This document shows, piece after piece, positions 7,919 to 16,560 of a DNA stretch of 40,626 nucleotides (position 1 is the stretch's first letter; each line of letters begins with the position of its first letter). Under the pieces are notes generated by a model, which searched no databases, was not told the origin of the DNA, and was given only the letters and a program-made list of their open reading frames with translations. This DNA is from Lacticaseibacillus baoqingensis (lineage in GTDB: Bacteria; Bacillota; Bacilli; Lactobacillales; Lactobacillaceae): contig NZ_RHOI01000026.1 in the NCBI RefSeq assembly GCF_003946165.1, forward strand, positions 1-40,626. Reading direction: 5' to 3'. The position numbers were made by a program, and so were the translations under genes.

Positions 7919-10900
7919 TTAAACGGTTCCTCCTTTCCAATAAGCATTGAACCTGTCTGTCCTGTCATTGTATTGCTTAACTTTTGGCGCAACTTTTGGA
8001 TAAAACTGGTCATCACCAACTTGCAGTACAAAGCTAAGTTTCGTGAGAAGATCAGCAATATTGTCCAACTTCTTTCCTAAATCATCTGTACCGTTGTTTT
8101 TACTTTCAGCAACATCACCATTGCCCAAGTTGTGATTAATGTTGGTAACAGCCTGACCTAGTAGTTGCCAAGCACGACTCGTTTTGGTTAATGGCAAAAT
8201 TGTCTCTGGCCCATCTTCACCAACAAGCGCATGAATTGGTCGTGTGATTAAGCCACCGTTGGCGTAACCGTGCCCCTGACCCAAGAAGCTAAGACTTGAT
8301 CCATAGCGATGTTTCGCATAGTTTAGTCCTGCAAGCATGTTGTCATAGCCGTTCCAAATATTTCCATGTCCCGGAAAAGCATTAGCAAGAAACGTACTCA
8401 TTTTGGTTTGCATTAACCCAAGTGCTGGGCCACTACCATCACCATCTGGATCTGCTCCAGGTTGCCGTGCTTTTTCGTTACCACCTGATTCTGTTTGAAT
8501 TTGCCGTAACACACGGTTAACCATTGAATCACTAGTGCCTAAGCCATTAGCCTTTAAGGCATCTTTAACTTGACCAGCCCAACGCTGTACGCCAGAACCG
8601 CTAGGAGCACCTAGTGTGTCTTGCAACTTTGTCAGTTCTTTTTTAAACCAGTCAACGACACTGCCTGTCAACTTACCAATAACGCCACTAGCTAAGTTGC
8701 TAAACATTTCAATGCCACCGGAAATGCCGCTAACGCTAGATTTAATTAGCTTTCCAACATTTTGAATTGGGTGCGCTAACCAGTCAGCTACTTCTTTAGC
8801 TTTATCCCAAGCGCCGCTGAAGAACTTGCCAATGTTACCGACCACACCGCCAAGATTATAGTGTTCAATTCCAGCCATATTCATGATGGCTTTGGTTTCT
8901 TTCCCATTGAAAACACGTGTTCCTTCTGGCAATAGTCCTGTGGCATTACGCTGTTGACTCATACCAACTTGACCATTGGGAAGCTGATACAGTTCTTTCC
9001 AGTCAGGCCCATTGCCATCGTTGACCATGACCAGATGCATCTTGCGCTCAACAATACCGCCTTGTTCAAAGTGAACAGGTGATAATTTGTGCAGAGCGCT
9101 TTTGCCAGTAAACTTTTCCCAGACCCAGTTAATACCACTGATTGCGCCATTAATGACATTGATAACCGCATTCATGCCATCTGCTGCAGCATTTTTAATG
9201 CCATCCCATATGCTGCCGAAGAAAGACTTCATACCTGACCAAGCACTATTCCAAACATCACCAATTGCACCTAATACTGATTTGATAACATTATGAATAC
9301 CGCCGAATACATCGCCAACAATCTTTTTCATGCCATTCCAGATATCACCCAGAGTGTGTTTTATATCAGACCATGCTTTCCCCCAGTTACCCGAAAGCAA
9401 ATCCAGCCCGACTTTCAACACATCTGTGACAACTTTGATGCCAGAACTAATAACGTCTTTAATCAGCTTCCATGCGGCTTTCAATGCTGTTCCAACGGTG
9501 TCCCATGTGCCCTTCCACAGGCCACCAATAACTTTTGCTATTAGTTCAAAGCTGCCTTTCATTAAGCCAACAAGCAAGTCAACAATTGGCTTAATCGCTT
9601 TCCATGCCACTTGGATGACTTTAACAATCAAAGCCCACGTGGTCTTAAATAGTTTACCAATCTGGTTGAGAATTGGTTTAATACTTTTCCACATTGCTTG
9701 CATTCCAGAAATAACAGCCTTCAGAGCTTGTTTTAGAGCATTACCAATAGCTTTAGCAACGTTATTAACTGCATCGTGAAAAGGCTTAATGTGCTTGTAG
9801 GCTTCATAGAATGCTAGTCCAGCAGCCGCAATAGCTAAAACGATCCCACCGGGCCCAGTTAATAACAGCTTCAACGAGCCTAATACTTTACTTGCACCGC
9901 CCAATCCATTAGCGCTTGACAGCTTGCTAAGAGCGCCAAAGTCTTTGATACCTCTTAGAGCGGTTATCCCTTTGAAAGCTCCTGCAACCGCTGCTGTAAA
10001 TTTAACAACTTTTGTCGTTGCCCATAACCCCAACAACGTTTTGGCAAGTGCCTGAATGCCGCTCTTATTCTTGGCAATGTTACTTAGGGCTGTTGCTACC
10101 TGATGTAGTGGGTTTACAGATTTTTGTGAATTTCCGGTTAAAGAGTTAAAACCTTTAGCCAATCCAGTTATGATAGATGCGATTGTTTTCCATACAGCTA
10201 ATCCAAAAGTTTTTGCGATGTCCAACAAGTTGCTTGCGATGCCGGTTACGTCTTTCTTGTGAGCAGCGATGTAGTCTAGTCCCTTTTTCGCCATGTTCGC
10301 AATGTACGCCAGACCCTTGCCCAGACTGGTAGCCGCATTTTGTACGACTGGACTAGTAAGTATAGATGATAAGCTTTCCATACCCGTATTTTTTACGTCA
10401 AGAAGTGGCGTCGTCATCTTCTTCTTTAGTTGGTCCCAGCCGGCCGCCAGCTGTGCTTTTGCTCCCTCTGCGGTCTTGCCAAACTCTTTATATACCTCTC
10501 CTGAGTCCTTGCCTGCTTTAGAGACCAGATTCATAAAATCAGTACTTGAAACTTTACCGTCTGCAACCATTTTCGCAAAAGCATCTTGCGATACACCGGC
10601 TGCCTTAGCAAGCTGTGCACCCAGTGCGGGCGCTTGCTTTTCCATTCGTGCCAAAGCAGTAGAAGTTAGAGAACCGCTAGCGACCACTCTAGTCATTGAC
10701 TTTGAGAGAGCTGATATTTGGTCTCCAGACATTCTAGACGCAGTGCCGATCGCGGTAACCCCGGCAGTGATATTTTCCGTCATCTGAGTGTTGCCATGAG
10801 TCATTGTATCAATGGTCTTTTGCATTCCACCAATCGTACTGATGGCTAAGCCAGACTTAGTAGTAAGGTCACTAACCTGACTACCTAATGATTTAACGTC

Positions 10901-11827
10901 ACTAGCAGACTTGCCCATTGCTGACCATGCAGCAGCGGATTTTTCGCCTGCTTCAGCAAGGTCTAACCCACTGGAAATAGTTGTCTTCATCACGGATGTA
11001 AGAGAACTGAAGCCATTGCTAATTGCATTGGTGACTAGACCACCAGCGACTATCTTTTTGAACAGGCTTGGCGTCTTTTCTGCTTGTTTGTTTGTTCCTT
11101 CAATCGCTGACTTGACCCGACTGAACATAGACGGATTAGCCTTGTCCATTTCAGTTTGCAAGCCGGTCATAGAAGACTTAGCTTTTGCTAAACTGGTAGC
11201 CGTCTCATCAACACGCGTCTTCTGTGTACGCCATGCGGCTGAATCCTTACCACTAGCACTGGCAATCTTATCCAACTCAGCCGACTGCTTGGACAGTTGC
11301 TCATTCAGATTGGTAATGGATGACTTATAGCCTTCCATTTTGGCTTTGTTAGCATCTTGTTGCTTGCCTTCAGCCTCTAAGCGCGTCACATAAGCTTGGT
11401 TAGCACGTGCAGCAGCTGTGTACTCTTGCTGTAAACCAGCTAAACCGGACTTTTGATAGTCCATCGCTTGCTTAGCACGGTCTTGCTGAGCTTGCATACT
11501 GGCCAGTTGCTTAGTGGCACCATCAATTTGCTGTTGATACTTCAAAAACTGTTGAGCAGTTTCACTAGTGTTACCCTTGAGTTCACTCTGCTTAGACTTT
11601 AAAGCATCAATCTTAGCCTGTTGTGACTCAATAGATTTACTCAAGCCTTCATATTTAGCTTTAGCAGCGCCAACTGCATCACCAGCGGATTTCATCTCCG
11701 CTTCTTGAGCTTTCCAAGCATTTTGACTCGAACGAACAACCGCTGTTAATGATTTGACGGATTCGCTTGCCGACAATAGATCAAGGGCAATCTTGGTGCT
11801 CATTGTTGCGTTAATTTGTTGTGCCAC
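7919..11827 (-). CDS. Tail tape measure protein with SLT-type transglycosylase domain
   Basis: This 1302-aa protein has a long coiled-coil front rich in Ala, Gln, Lys and Ser, a core with hydrophobic segments (for example GPGGIVLAIAAAGLAFYEAY), repeated Trp-rich amphipathic helices, and near residues 1150-1240 a soluble lytic transglycosylase-like domain (QIQTESGGNEKARQ with the probable catalytic Glu, then GLMQTKMSTFLANAF). It sets tail length and probably opens the peptidoglycan at DNA entry. The start is GTG at 11827 after AAAGGGTGATTAAA; an ATG 33 bases upstream lacks a ribosome-binding site. Confidence 0.9.
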   Translation of the reverse strand: MAQQINATMSTKIALDLLSASESVKSLTAVVRSSQNAWKAQEAEMKSAGDAVGAAKAKYEGLSKSIESQQAKIDALKSKQSELKGNTSETAQQFLKYQQQIDGATKQLASMQAQQDRAKQAMDYQKSGLAGLQQEYTAAARANQAYVTRLEAEGKQQDANKAKMEGYKSSITNLNEQLSKQSAELDKIASASGKDSAAWRTQKTRVDETATSLAKAKSSMTGLQTEMDKANPSMFSRVKSAIEGTNKQAEKTPSLFKKIVAGGLVTNAISNGFSSLTSVMKTTISSGLDLAEAGEKSAAAWSAMGKSASDVKSLGSQVSDLTTKSGLAISTIGGMQKTIDTMTHGNTQMTENITAGVTAIGTASRMSGDQISALSKSMTRVVASGSLTSTALARMEKQAPALGAQLAKAAGVSQDAFAKMVADGKVSSTDFMNLVSKAGKDSGEVYKEFGKTAEGAKAQLAAGWDQLKKKMTTPLLDVKNTGMESLSSILTSPVVQNAATSLGKGLAYIANMAKKGLDYIAAHKKDVTGIASNLLDIAKTFGLAVWKTIASIITGLAKGFNSLTGNSQKSVNPLHQVATALSNIAKNKSGIQALAKTLLGLWATTKVVKFTAAVAGAFKGITALRGIKDFGALSKLSSANGLGGASKVLGSLKLLLTGPGGIVLAIAAAGLAFYEAYKHIKPFHDAVNNVAKAIGNALKQALKAVISGMQAMWKSIKPILNQIGKLFKTTWALIVKVIQVAWKAIKPIVDLLVGLMKGSFELIAKVIGGLWKGTWDTVGTALKAAWKLIKDVISSGIKVVTDVLKVGLDLLSGNWGKAWSDIKHTLGDIWNGMKKIVGDVFGGIHNVIKSVLGAIGDVWNSAWSGMKSFFGSIWDGIKNAAADGMNAVINVINGAISGINWVWEKFTGKSALHKLSPVHFEQGGIVERKMHLVMVNDGNGPDWKELYQLPNGQVGMSQQRNATGLLPEGTRVFNGKETKAIMNMAGIEHYNLGGVVGNIGKFFSGAWDKAKEVADWLAHPIQNVGKLIKSSVSGISGGIEMFSNLASGVIGKLTGSVVDWFKKELTKLQDTLGAPSGSGVQRWAGQVKDALKANGLGTSDSMVNRVLRQIQTESGGNEKARQPGADPDGDGSGPALGLMQTKMSTFLANAFPGHGNIWNGYDNMLAGLNYAKHRYGSSLSFLGQGHGYANGGLITRPIHALVGEDGPETILPLTKTSRAWQLLGQAVTNINHNLGNGDVAESKNNGTDDLGKKLDNIADLLTKLSFVLQVGDDQFYPKVAPKVKQYNDRTDRFNAYWKGGTV

Positions 11828-11832
11828 TTTAA

Positions 11833-12078
11833 TCACCCTTTCTCTTGGTATTGCTTCCACATAATTGCCGGATCAATTGGACGATCTTTCTTATCCTTGG
11901 CAGACATCATTTCCAGCATTTCAAAATAATCAGCATCATCAAAATCCTGCATTGACCAATGAAAATACATGACTGCCTGCTTTTTCATCCATCTAAAATC
12001 TTGCAGCTGATTTTCAAGCTCATAAACTTTGACAGCTGGATTAATCTTTGCTTTTGCTGGCGTCCTGCTTCTTGGCAG
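11833..12078 (-). CDS. Tail assembly chaperone T-segment (gpT), reached by frameshift from gpG
   Basis: An open frame without its own ribosome-binding site runs from just after a TAG at 12079-12081 to TGA at 11833. It encodes about 80 residues including NPAVKVYELENQLQDFRWMK, then acidic FDDADYFEMLEMM. It overlaps the 3' end of the gpG gene, occupies the place of gpT before the tape measure, and is in the +1 (equivalently -2) frame. The switch must occur between 12078 and 12041. The AAA-G step at 12049-12046 is one possible +1 slip point. This is the expected G-T fusion, but with an unusual frame direction. Confidence 0.65.
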   Translation of the reverse strand: MPRSRTPAKAKINPAVKVYELENQLQDFRWMKKQAVMYFHWSMQDFDDADYFEMLEMMSAKDKKDRPIDPAIMWKQYQEKG

Positions 12079-12391
12079 CTAAGTCAATATCCTCATCACT
12101 CATGCCCATCATGCGTTCAAAAGTGTAATTAACCACTTTAATGGTGTCAGCAAATTCTAGATCCCCAAGCTTGTCCGTTTCTTGCTTGTTCAGGTTTAAA
12201 ACGGTGGTCAAGAAGTCGATTGAATCGTGCAGCATACCACGCTGCATTTTAATAATTTCTACCGGTTCCATATCAGCAATATCGTCTGCCTTGGCCATGA
12301 GCAATTGCAGATCATACATCTTTTCCATGTTGCGATTACTGGTTTTAACTTCGTGTACACGGTTGCTAAGTTGACTAACTTTAATTTTCAT
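12041..12391 (-). CDS. Tail assembly chaperone (gpG analogue)
   Basis: This 116-aa, mostly helical, charged protein (MKIKVSQLSNRVHEV at the start, SDEDIDLAAKKQDASKSKD at the end) lies between the tail tube and tape-measure genes, where the chaperone that coats the tape measure is encoded. The ATG at 12391 follows AAGGATGG by 8 bases; an in-frame ATG further upstream lies in the terminator region and lacks a ribosome-binding site. The 3' end overlaps the gpT frame. Confidence 0.8.
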   Translation of the reverse strand: MKIKVSQLSNRVHEVKTSNRNMEKMYDLQLLMAKADDIADMEPVEIIKMQRGMLHDSIDFLTTVLNLNKQETDKLGDLEFADTIKVVNYTFERMMGMSDEDIDLAAKKQDASKSKD

Positions 12392-12475
12392 CTGTAATAC
12401 CATCCTTTGTATTTGATAAGGTCGCTGTGGTGAATCGGACACCACCAAGTTCACCAGAAAGCGACTTTTGAGCAT

Positions 12476-12500
12476 AAAAAAATAGCGCACGTTCGTGAGC
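12476..12500 (-). terminator. Attenuating terminator after the tail tube gene
   Basis: On the minus strand GCTCACG-AA-CGTGCGC (12500-12485, one mismatch) is followed by TATTTTTTT. It lies directly after the tail tube stop and before the gpG gene. A leaky terminator here would raise the tube-to-tape-measure transcript ratio, a common arrangement in siphophages. Confidence 0.6.
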
Positions 12501-12535
12501 CATTCATCAGTTGTTGCTATGAAATTGTGTCAGCA

Positions 12536-13156
12536 TTATTTAGCTGGAGTTGTAGTGGTACCAGCTGGCAATACGTATCCGCCGAACACTTCTTTGTACA
12601 TGTTGGCTTTATCAAACCCGCTATCAAGATCGCTATAAATCTTGTACGGCTGATTGTTAAAGGCCGTAGTAGAAAGCGCTGTGTAAGTCAAAGCGTCATC
12701 TACACGTTGTTCTGCTGCCGCATCAGTCTGAATGTTAGCTGCGGTTTCGGTCATGACGCCATCGCCAAAGCCATAGTAAACAAAGTGCAACCGATCAATG
12801 GTTTGAGTGGTAATAAGTAAGGCCACATGAGCCTTCAAATTCTCATCCGTATAGCCGCCCTTGCTATCACTGACAAATCCTTTGATTTGCTGCTTGATTG
12901 CAAAGTCCAAGTTGTTAATATCTAGAGCTACTGATGGCTCTGAAGTACCAACAGTAACGTCTTGGACGTTGTTGTTGCCATAAGTCTTAGCAATGGTACC
13001 TGCTAAGCCTGTAATGTTGGCAGTTTTAGCACCTAAATCTTTGTGATCGACAGTATAGATACCATCAGTGCCTAATCCTGCTCCAGTACCAGAAATAAGC
13101 TTTTGCGATCCATCTACCAAAGCTAACTGGATTTGATATAAACCTACTGTTGCCAT
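12536..13156 (-). CDS. Major tail (tube) protein
   Basis: This 206-aa protein begins MATVGLYQIQLALVDGSQK and continues GADGLGTDGIYTVDHKDLG-type Gly/Thr-rich strands (the exact run is TGAGLGTDGIYTVD), typical of Firmicutes phage tail tube proteins of the phi13 type. It stacks as hexamers around the tape measure. It is flanked by DUF806 and the terminator/chaperone pair, exactly where the tube gene belongs. GGAGGCATTCAA precedes the ATG. Confidence 0.85.
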   Translation of the reverse strand: MATVGLYQIQLALVDGSQKLISGTGAGLGTDGIYTVDHKDLGAKTANITGLAGTIAKTYGNNNVQDVTVGTSEPSVALDINNLDFAIKQQIKGFVSDSKGGYTDENLKAHVALLITTQTIDRLHFVYYGFGDGVMTETAANIQTDAAAEQRVDDALTYTALSTTAFNNQPYKIYSDLDSGFDKANMYKEVFGGYVLPAGTTTTPAK

Positions 13157-13167
13157 TTGAATGCCTC

Positions 13168-13539
13168 CTAAATATTCTTTGTTCTGCTGAAATAAAACGT
13201 GTTAAAAAGTTGCTGTGTGTCTGGATCTAATGTACGTTGTCTAACCGCGGCTACCTGCCAATGCTGATGAGTAAAAGTCTTCATCATGGCTATCTCAATG
13301 GTTTCAGGATCAGAATCAAGCAATTGTGAGTACCAAATCTGTACTTCTACTTCCTGATTTAATGCCCATAAATCGTTGTCACCATATGCAGCCGGATCAT
13401 TAGCAGCATCAGTAATCAGCACGACTGTTTTGTCCAAACTATCGACTAATTCTTGTGGCAAATTGTTGCCTTCAACTGCATCAATACCAGCAATACTTGA
13501 TTGGCTAAGCATTTTTACCGCATCATCTACGGCGCTCAT
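13168..13539 (-). CDS. Tail terminator/completion protein, DUF806 family
   Basis: This 123-aa protein has the features of DUF806 (VWINQ-like NQEVEVQIWYSQ strand, QHWQVAAVRQRTLDPDTQQL near the end). It sits between the gp10-like protein and the tail tube gene, the position of the protein that caps the tail at the neck. It overlaps the upstream gene by four bases (ATGA), so translation is coupled. Confidence 0.8.
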   Translation of the reverse strand: MSAVDDAVKMLSQSSIAGIDAVEGNNLPQELVDSLDKTVVLITDAANDPAAYGDNDLWALNQEVEVQIWYSQLLDSDPETIEIAMMKTFTHQHWQVAAVRQRTLDPDTQQLFNTFYFSRTKNI

Positions 13540-13955
13540 TCATCCCCACCACCATTCGCTTTGGCAATCATTGCCTGATATTTCTCAGCTTCAGCGGCAA
13601 ATACAGCATCTTTGGCATCGTCACGGGCATCATCAACAAAATGGTCGCCATGAAGCTTCTTTGTCCCATCATTAAGGAAACGTGCAACGAATGCTTTCTT
13701 GCCAAATCCGACCGTTGAGCTGCCATTATGGTCACCGTCAATATCTCCCGCAGCACTACTGATGTCCTCGCTCAAATGTCCATACTTGCCACCGTCTCCC
13801 TTAGTGTTTGGGTGCTTTTCTTTGGTGGTCTCAGCTAGCTTTTTGGCGTAAACATCAGCACCAGCCTTGGTAATCTTCTCTTGGTCAGATACAGAAAGCT
13901 GTGCGGCCTTTGATACTTGCTTAAGCCACTGACCAAGTGCCTCATCCATATCCAC
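13536..13955 (-). CDS. HK97 gp10-like neck/tail-completion protein
   Basis: This 139-aa protein has the HK97 gp10 pattern: helical N-terminus, then GHLSEDISSAAGD and VGFGKKAFVARFLNDGTKK, ending in a helical KYQAMIAKANG segment. The family joins head and tail. It is translationally coupled to DUF806 and preceded by the head-closure gene. Confidence 0.8.
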   Translation of the reverse strand: MDMDEALGQWLKQVSKAAQLSVSDQEKITKAGADVYAKKLAETTKEKHPNTKGDGGKYGHLSEDISSAAGDIDGDHNGSSTVGFGKKAFVARFLNDGTKKLHGDHFVDDARDDAKDAVFAAEAEKYQAMIAKANGGGDE

Positions 13956-13957
13956 GG

Positions 13958-14299
13958 TTACGCCCCCTTAGTTGTTTTGACTAGGGTCAGATAGTCATAA
14001 CGAATAGCATCGTTACTGTCGTCCGGGCTAATATCCGAAATGTCATACACAACACCATCAAGGCGTGCCTGTTTCTGATTAATGTTTCTAGCATCATGAC
14101 GGACTATGATGGTGATTGAATTATCCAAGCGTGTGCCCACAAGCGTGTACTGCTGTGTGAGTGTTCGTTTCTGCTGTTTGAAATGCAGGCTATAAGCCGG
14201 CACAAAGCTGGTTACATTAATGCCGGCACCAGTCTTGCGTGATTGTGGAGAGCCGAGATCAACCTTGCGGCTGAAATCTGCTACTTTAAATTTAGCCAT
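13958..14299 (-). CDS. Phage head closure (head-tail joining) protein
   Basis: This 113-aa, beta-rich protein contains ITIIVRHDARNINQKQARLDG and VVYDISDISPDD, typical of SPP1 gp16/HK97 head closure proteins. The start at 14299 lies inside the end of the connector gene, after GGTGAGGCTA. It seals the portal after packaging. Confidence 0.8.
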   Translation of the reverse strand: MAKFKVADFSRKVDLGSPQSRKTGAGINVTSFVPAYSLHFKQQKRTLTQQYTLVGTRLDNSITIIVRHDARNINQKQARLDGVVYDISDISPDDSNDAIRYDYLTLVKTTKGA

Positions 14300-14624
14300 T
14301 AGCCTCACCAGATTTCGCTGCTTGATCGCGCTGAATCTTCCAACGAATACTATTGATCATGTAAGCATAGCTGGGCGGATAGGCCTTGTTTTGATCGGAT
14401 AGGGCACCGCGTGAGTAATACATGTAGTCAACAAGTACCCGAACCGCTTGATTAAACAACGGATATGCCCTATAAACATCAATCCCAATCGTGTCATCAA
14501 TGGCCCCGGTAACTGCATCCTCTGCGGTACTGATCATATCGGCAAGAATTGAAGCATCGCCATCGGCGTCAAGGTTAAGATATTTTTGCATGTCTTCCGG
14601 GGTAACCCCTTGACCATCTGCCAT
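14292..14624 (-). CDS. Head-tail connector (adaptor) protein, HK97 gp6-like
   Basis: This 110-aa helical protein (EDMQKYLNLDADGDASILADMI, FNQAVRVLVDYMYYSRGAL in two pieces) fits the phage connector family that forms the ring below the portal. The 70-bp gap from the capsid gene holds a short CGTCG-ATA-CGACG hairpin on the minus strand, possibly an attenuator or processing site that lowers expression after the capsid gene. Confidence 0.8.
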   Translation of the reverse strand: MADGQGVTPEDMQKYLNLDADGDASILADMISTAEDAVTGAIDDTIGIDVYRAYPLFNQAVRVLVDYMYYSRGALSDQNKAYPPSYAYMINSIRWKIQRDQAAKSGEANG

Positions 14625-14695
14625 ATTCAGCCCTCCCTTAATAGCCGCCCGTCGTATCGACGAATTGTTTATTTCTTAGGCGACTAACAATCGTA

Positions 14696-15874
14696 TTACT
14701 TACCAGCAACGGAACCAGATGCAGAATCTGTGTTGGTTACAAAATAGCCGGCATTGCTATCGGCCTTTTCGACGCCAAACCGGAAAGCAGCCCCAAGATA
14801 TTGGCCCCAAATTTTGTCGTCAATCCATGCAAGCGTTACCTGTTGACGATCCGTAAACAGGACACCGCGCTTCAGATCACCAACGAATGCCTTTTGATCA
14901 CCTGCAGCAGAGCCGAGAAGAGCATCGCCAACAACATATACGGGCACGCCAAGAACGGTGCCCTTAGCAGTTCCGTCAGTAATAGAATCGGAGGCGTCAT
15001 GAAGCAAGTAACGGCCGTTCTTGTCCTTCAAAGTATCGAGTGTGTTGAACAAGGACTGAGTAACCACAAGCGTACGGCTATATGCTGGGTCAAGATCAAC
15101 GTTCAGAATGTGCTTGAGGCTGTCTACCAAAGTGTCTGTGGTGGTAGCCTTGGCCGTGAACGACTGCAATACAGGCGCAATCATCGCATTGTAAGTGTTG
15201 ACAGACTTTTCCTTAATAGATTGACCAACAAGCGCAGTCAAATCGACTTCTGAATCGGCGATGGCTTCTTCTGAAAGTGGGATGTCCCCGCGATACGTGG
15301 TCACCGACCAATCCACTTGAGTGAAATCAGGTTCAGCAAGCGCTGGGTTTTCAGCCAGCTCTGCCACGCTAGAAAAGCGATCGGTTGCCCGTTTCAAAAT
15401 CGGGTATGTGCCCTTAAGAGTAGTAACCGGCGTCTTGGTAACCAAGGTGGACAAATCCACAACTGAATTTACTTCTGTGGTAGGGTCATAGATGATTTCT
15501 TCCGGAATCAGCACGCCTGCTTCTGTCGAAGTGACGTGACCGGCTGCAGCATCAACCACCTTGCCATGGCTATGGATGAAGTCGTTGATAGCTTTCTTCT
15601 TGGCGTCAATTGGCTTTTTCTTTAAGTCGGTACCATTCGGATTAGCCTTGTCGTTTGGCTTGCCAGAGTTAGAATCATCCTTATTTTCAGCTTCAAGTGC
15701 TTTAATCTGATCGTTGATAGCGTCCCGGCGTGCCTTCGCAGCGGTCAAGTCATCCTTGATCTTTTGAAAATCGTCAACCGAAGCGTTTTCGTCTTGTAGC
15801 TTTGCGTTAAGCTGAGCGTTCAAATCAGCGCACTTTGCGCTGACATCGTTAAAAAGCGTTTGTAATTTGTCCAT
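14696..15874 (-). CDS. Major capsid protein, HK97 fold
   Basis: This 392-aa protein has an N-terminal coiled-coil delta domain (about 1-100, very charged, FQKIKDDLTAAKARRDAIND) that acts as an internal scaffold and is normally removed by the neighbouring protease. The HK97 shell domain follows (GVLIPEEIIYDPTTEVNSVV, PLSEEAIADSEVDL, GVPVYVVGDALLG). The ATG directly overlaps the protease stop. The assignment is firm from order and motifs. Confidence 0.9.
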   Translation of the reverse strand: MDKLQTLFNDVSAKCADLNAQLNAKLQDENASVDDFQKIKDDLTAAKARRDAINDQIKALEAENKDDSNSGKPNDKANPNGTDLKKKPIDAKKKAINDFIHSHGKVVDAAAGHVTSTEAGVLIPEEIIYDPTTEVNSVVDLSTLVTKTPVTTLKGTYPILKRATDRFSSVAELAENPALAEPDFTQVDWSVTTYRGDIPLSEEAIADSEVDLTALVGQSIKEKSVNTYNAMIAPVLQSFTAKATTTDTLVDSLKHILNVDLDPAYSRTLVVTQSLFNTLDTLKDKNGRYLLHDASDSITDGTAKGTVLGVPVYVVGDALLGSAAGDQKAFVGDLKRGVLFTDRQQVTLAWIDDKIWGQYLGAAFRFGVEKADSNAGYFVTNTDSASGSVAGK

Positions 15875-16560
15875 TATTGGACCTCCTTTTTTTCATAAAA
15901 AATAGCCAGCTTCTTGTTTAGCAGATCGTTCTGCTTTGGAAGTTGACTACGTAGCTTTTTATTTTCATCTTTCAGATTCTTAATTCGTTGAACTGCTTGA
16001 TGCGAAATAATCGGGCCCACCGCATTTACAATTGGCGTATCGAAGTCTAGCTTTTCATCTGCCAATCCTAGTTCGACAGCTTGATCAGCGTCTAGCCAAG
16101 TTTCTTTATCCATCAATGCTAAAAAGTCATCGGCAGGTTTCCCAGTCTTTGCAGAGTACAGGCTTGCAATTGCGCTATCGGTAGTTTGCAGCATTCCAGA
16201 AGCTGCATCCATCTCGTGCGAATTACCACTAGCATCACTTGATGCTCGATGAATCATCATCTTAGCACCGGGCGCCATCTGAACTTTGTCAGCGCCCATG
16301 GCAACAATTGTTGCGGCAGAATATGCATTTGATACGATCTTTGCCGTTACATTGCCTTTATAATCACGCAGTGCGTTGCATACTTCTGTAGCTGGGTCAA
16401 CTTCCCCGCCATCTGACGCTATTTCTAATACAACATCAGACCCGTCATTTGGAAGTGATTGAACAATATCGGATGGAGATGTTACAGTCATTCCTAACCA
16501 ATCACGATAAATAGGGGCAGAATCATCGCTTGTAATGTAGCCCTTAATAGGAATAATCAC
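15874..16560 (-). CDS. ClpP-like (S14) prohead maturation protease
   Basis: This 228-aa serine protease has the ClpP fold: SDGGEVDPATEVCNAL, nucleophile Ser81 in SNAYSAATIVAMGAD, His104 in MMIHRASSD and an Asp in the WLDADQAVELGLAD region. It should trim the capsid delta domain. ATG overlaps the portal stop (ATGA). The basic C-terminal helix (RIKNLKDENKKLRSQLPKQ) is coiled-coil-like. Confidence 0.9.
   Translation of the reverse strand: MIIPIKGYITSDDSAPIYRDWLGMTVTSPSDIVQSLPNDGSDVVLEIASDGGEVDPATEVCNALRDYKGNVTAKIVSNAYSAATIVAMGADKVQMAPGAKMMIHRASSDASGNSHEMDAASGMLQTTDSAIASLYSAKTGKPADDFLALMDKETWLDADQAVELGLADEKLDFDTPIVNAVGPIISHQAVQRIKNLKDENKKLRSQLPKQNDLLNKKLAIFYEKKEVQ

Noticed and set aside
10293-10787. 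Rightward open frame of 164 codons inside the tape measure gene, with others at 9330-9779 and 10911-11330
   Set aside because: Antisense shadows of a low-complexity Ala/Lys-rich coding sequence; no start signals and no family resemblance.
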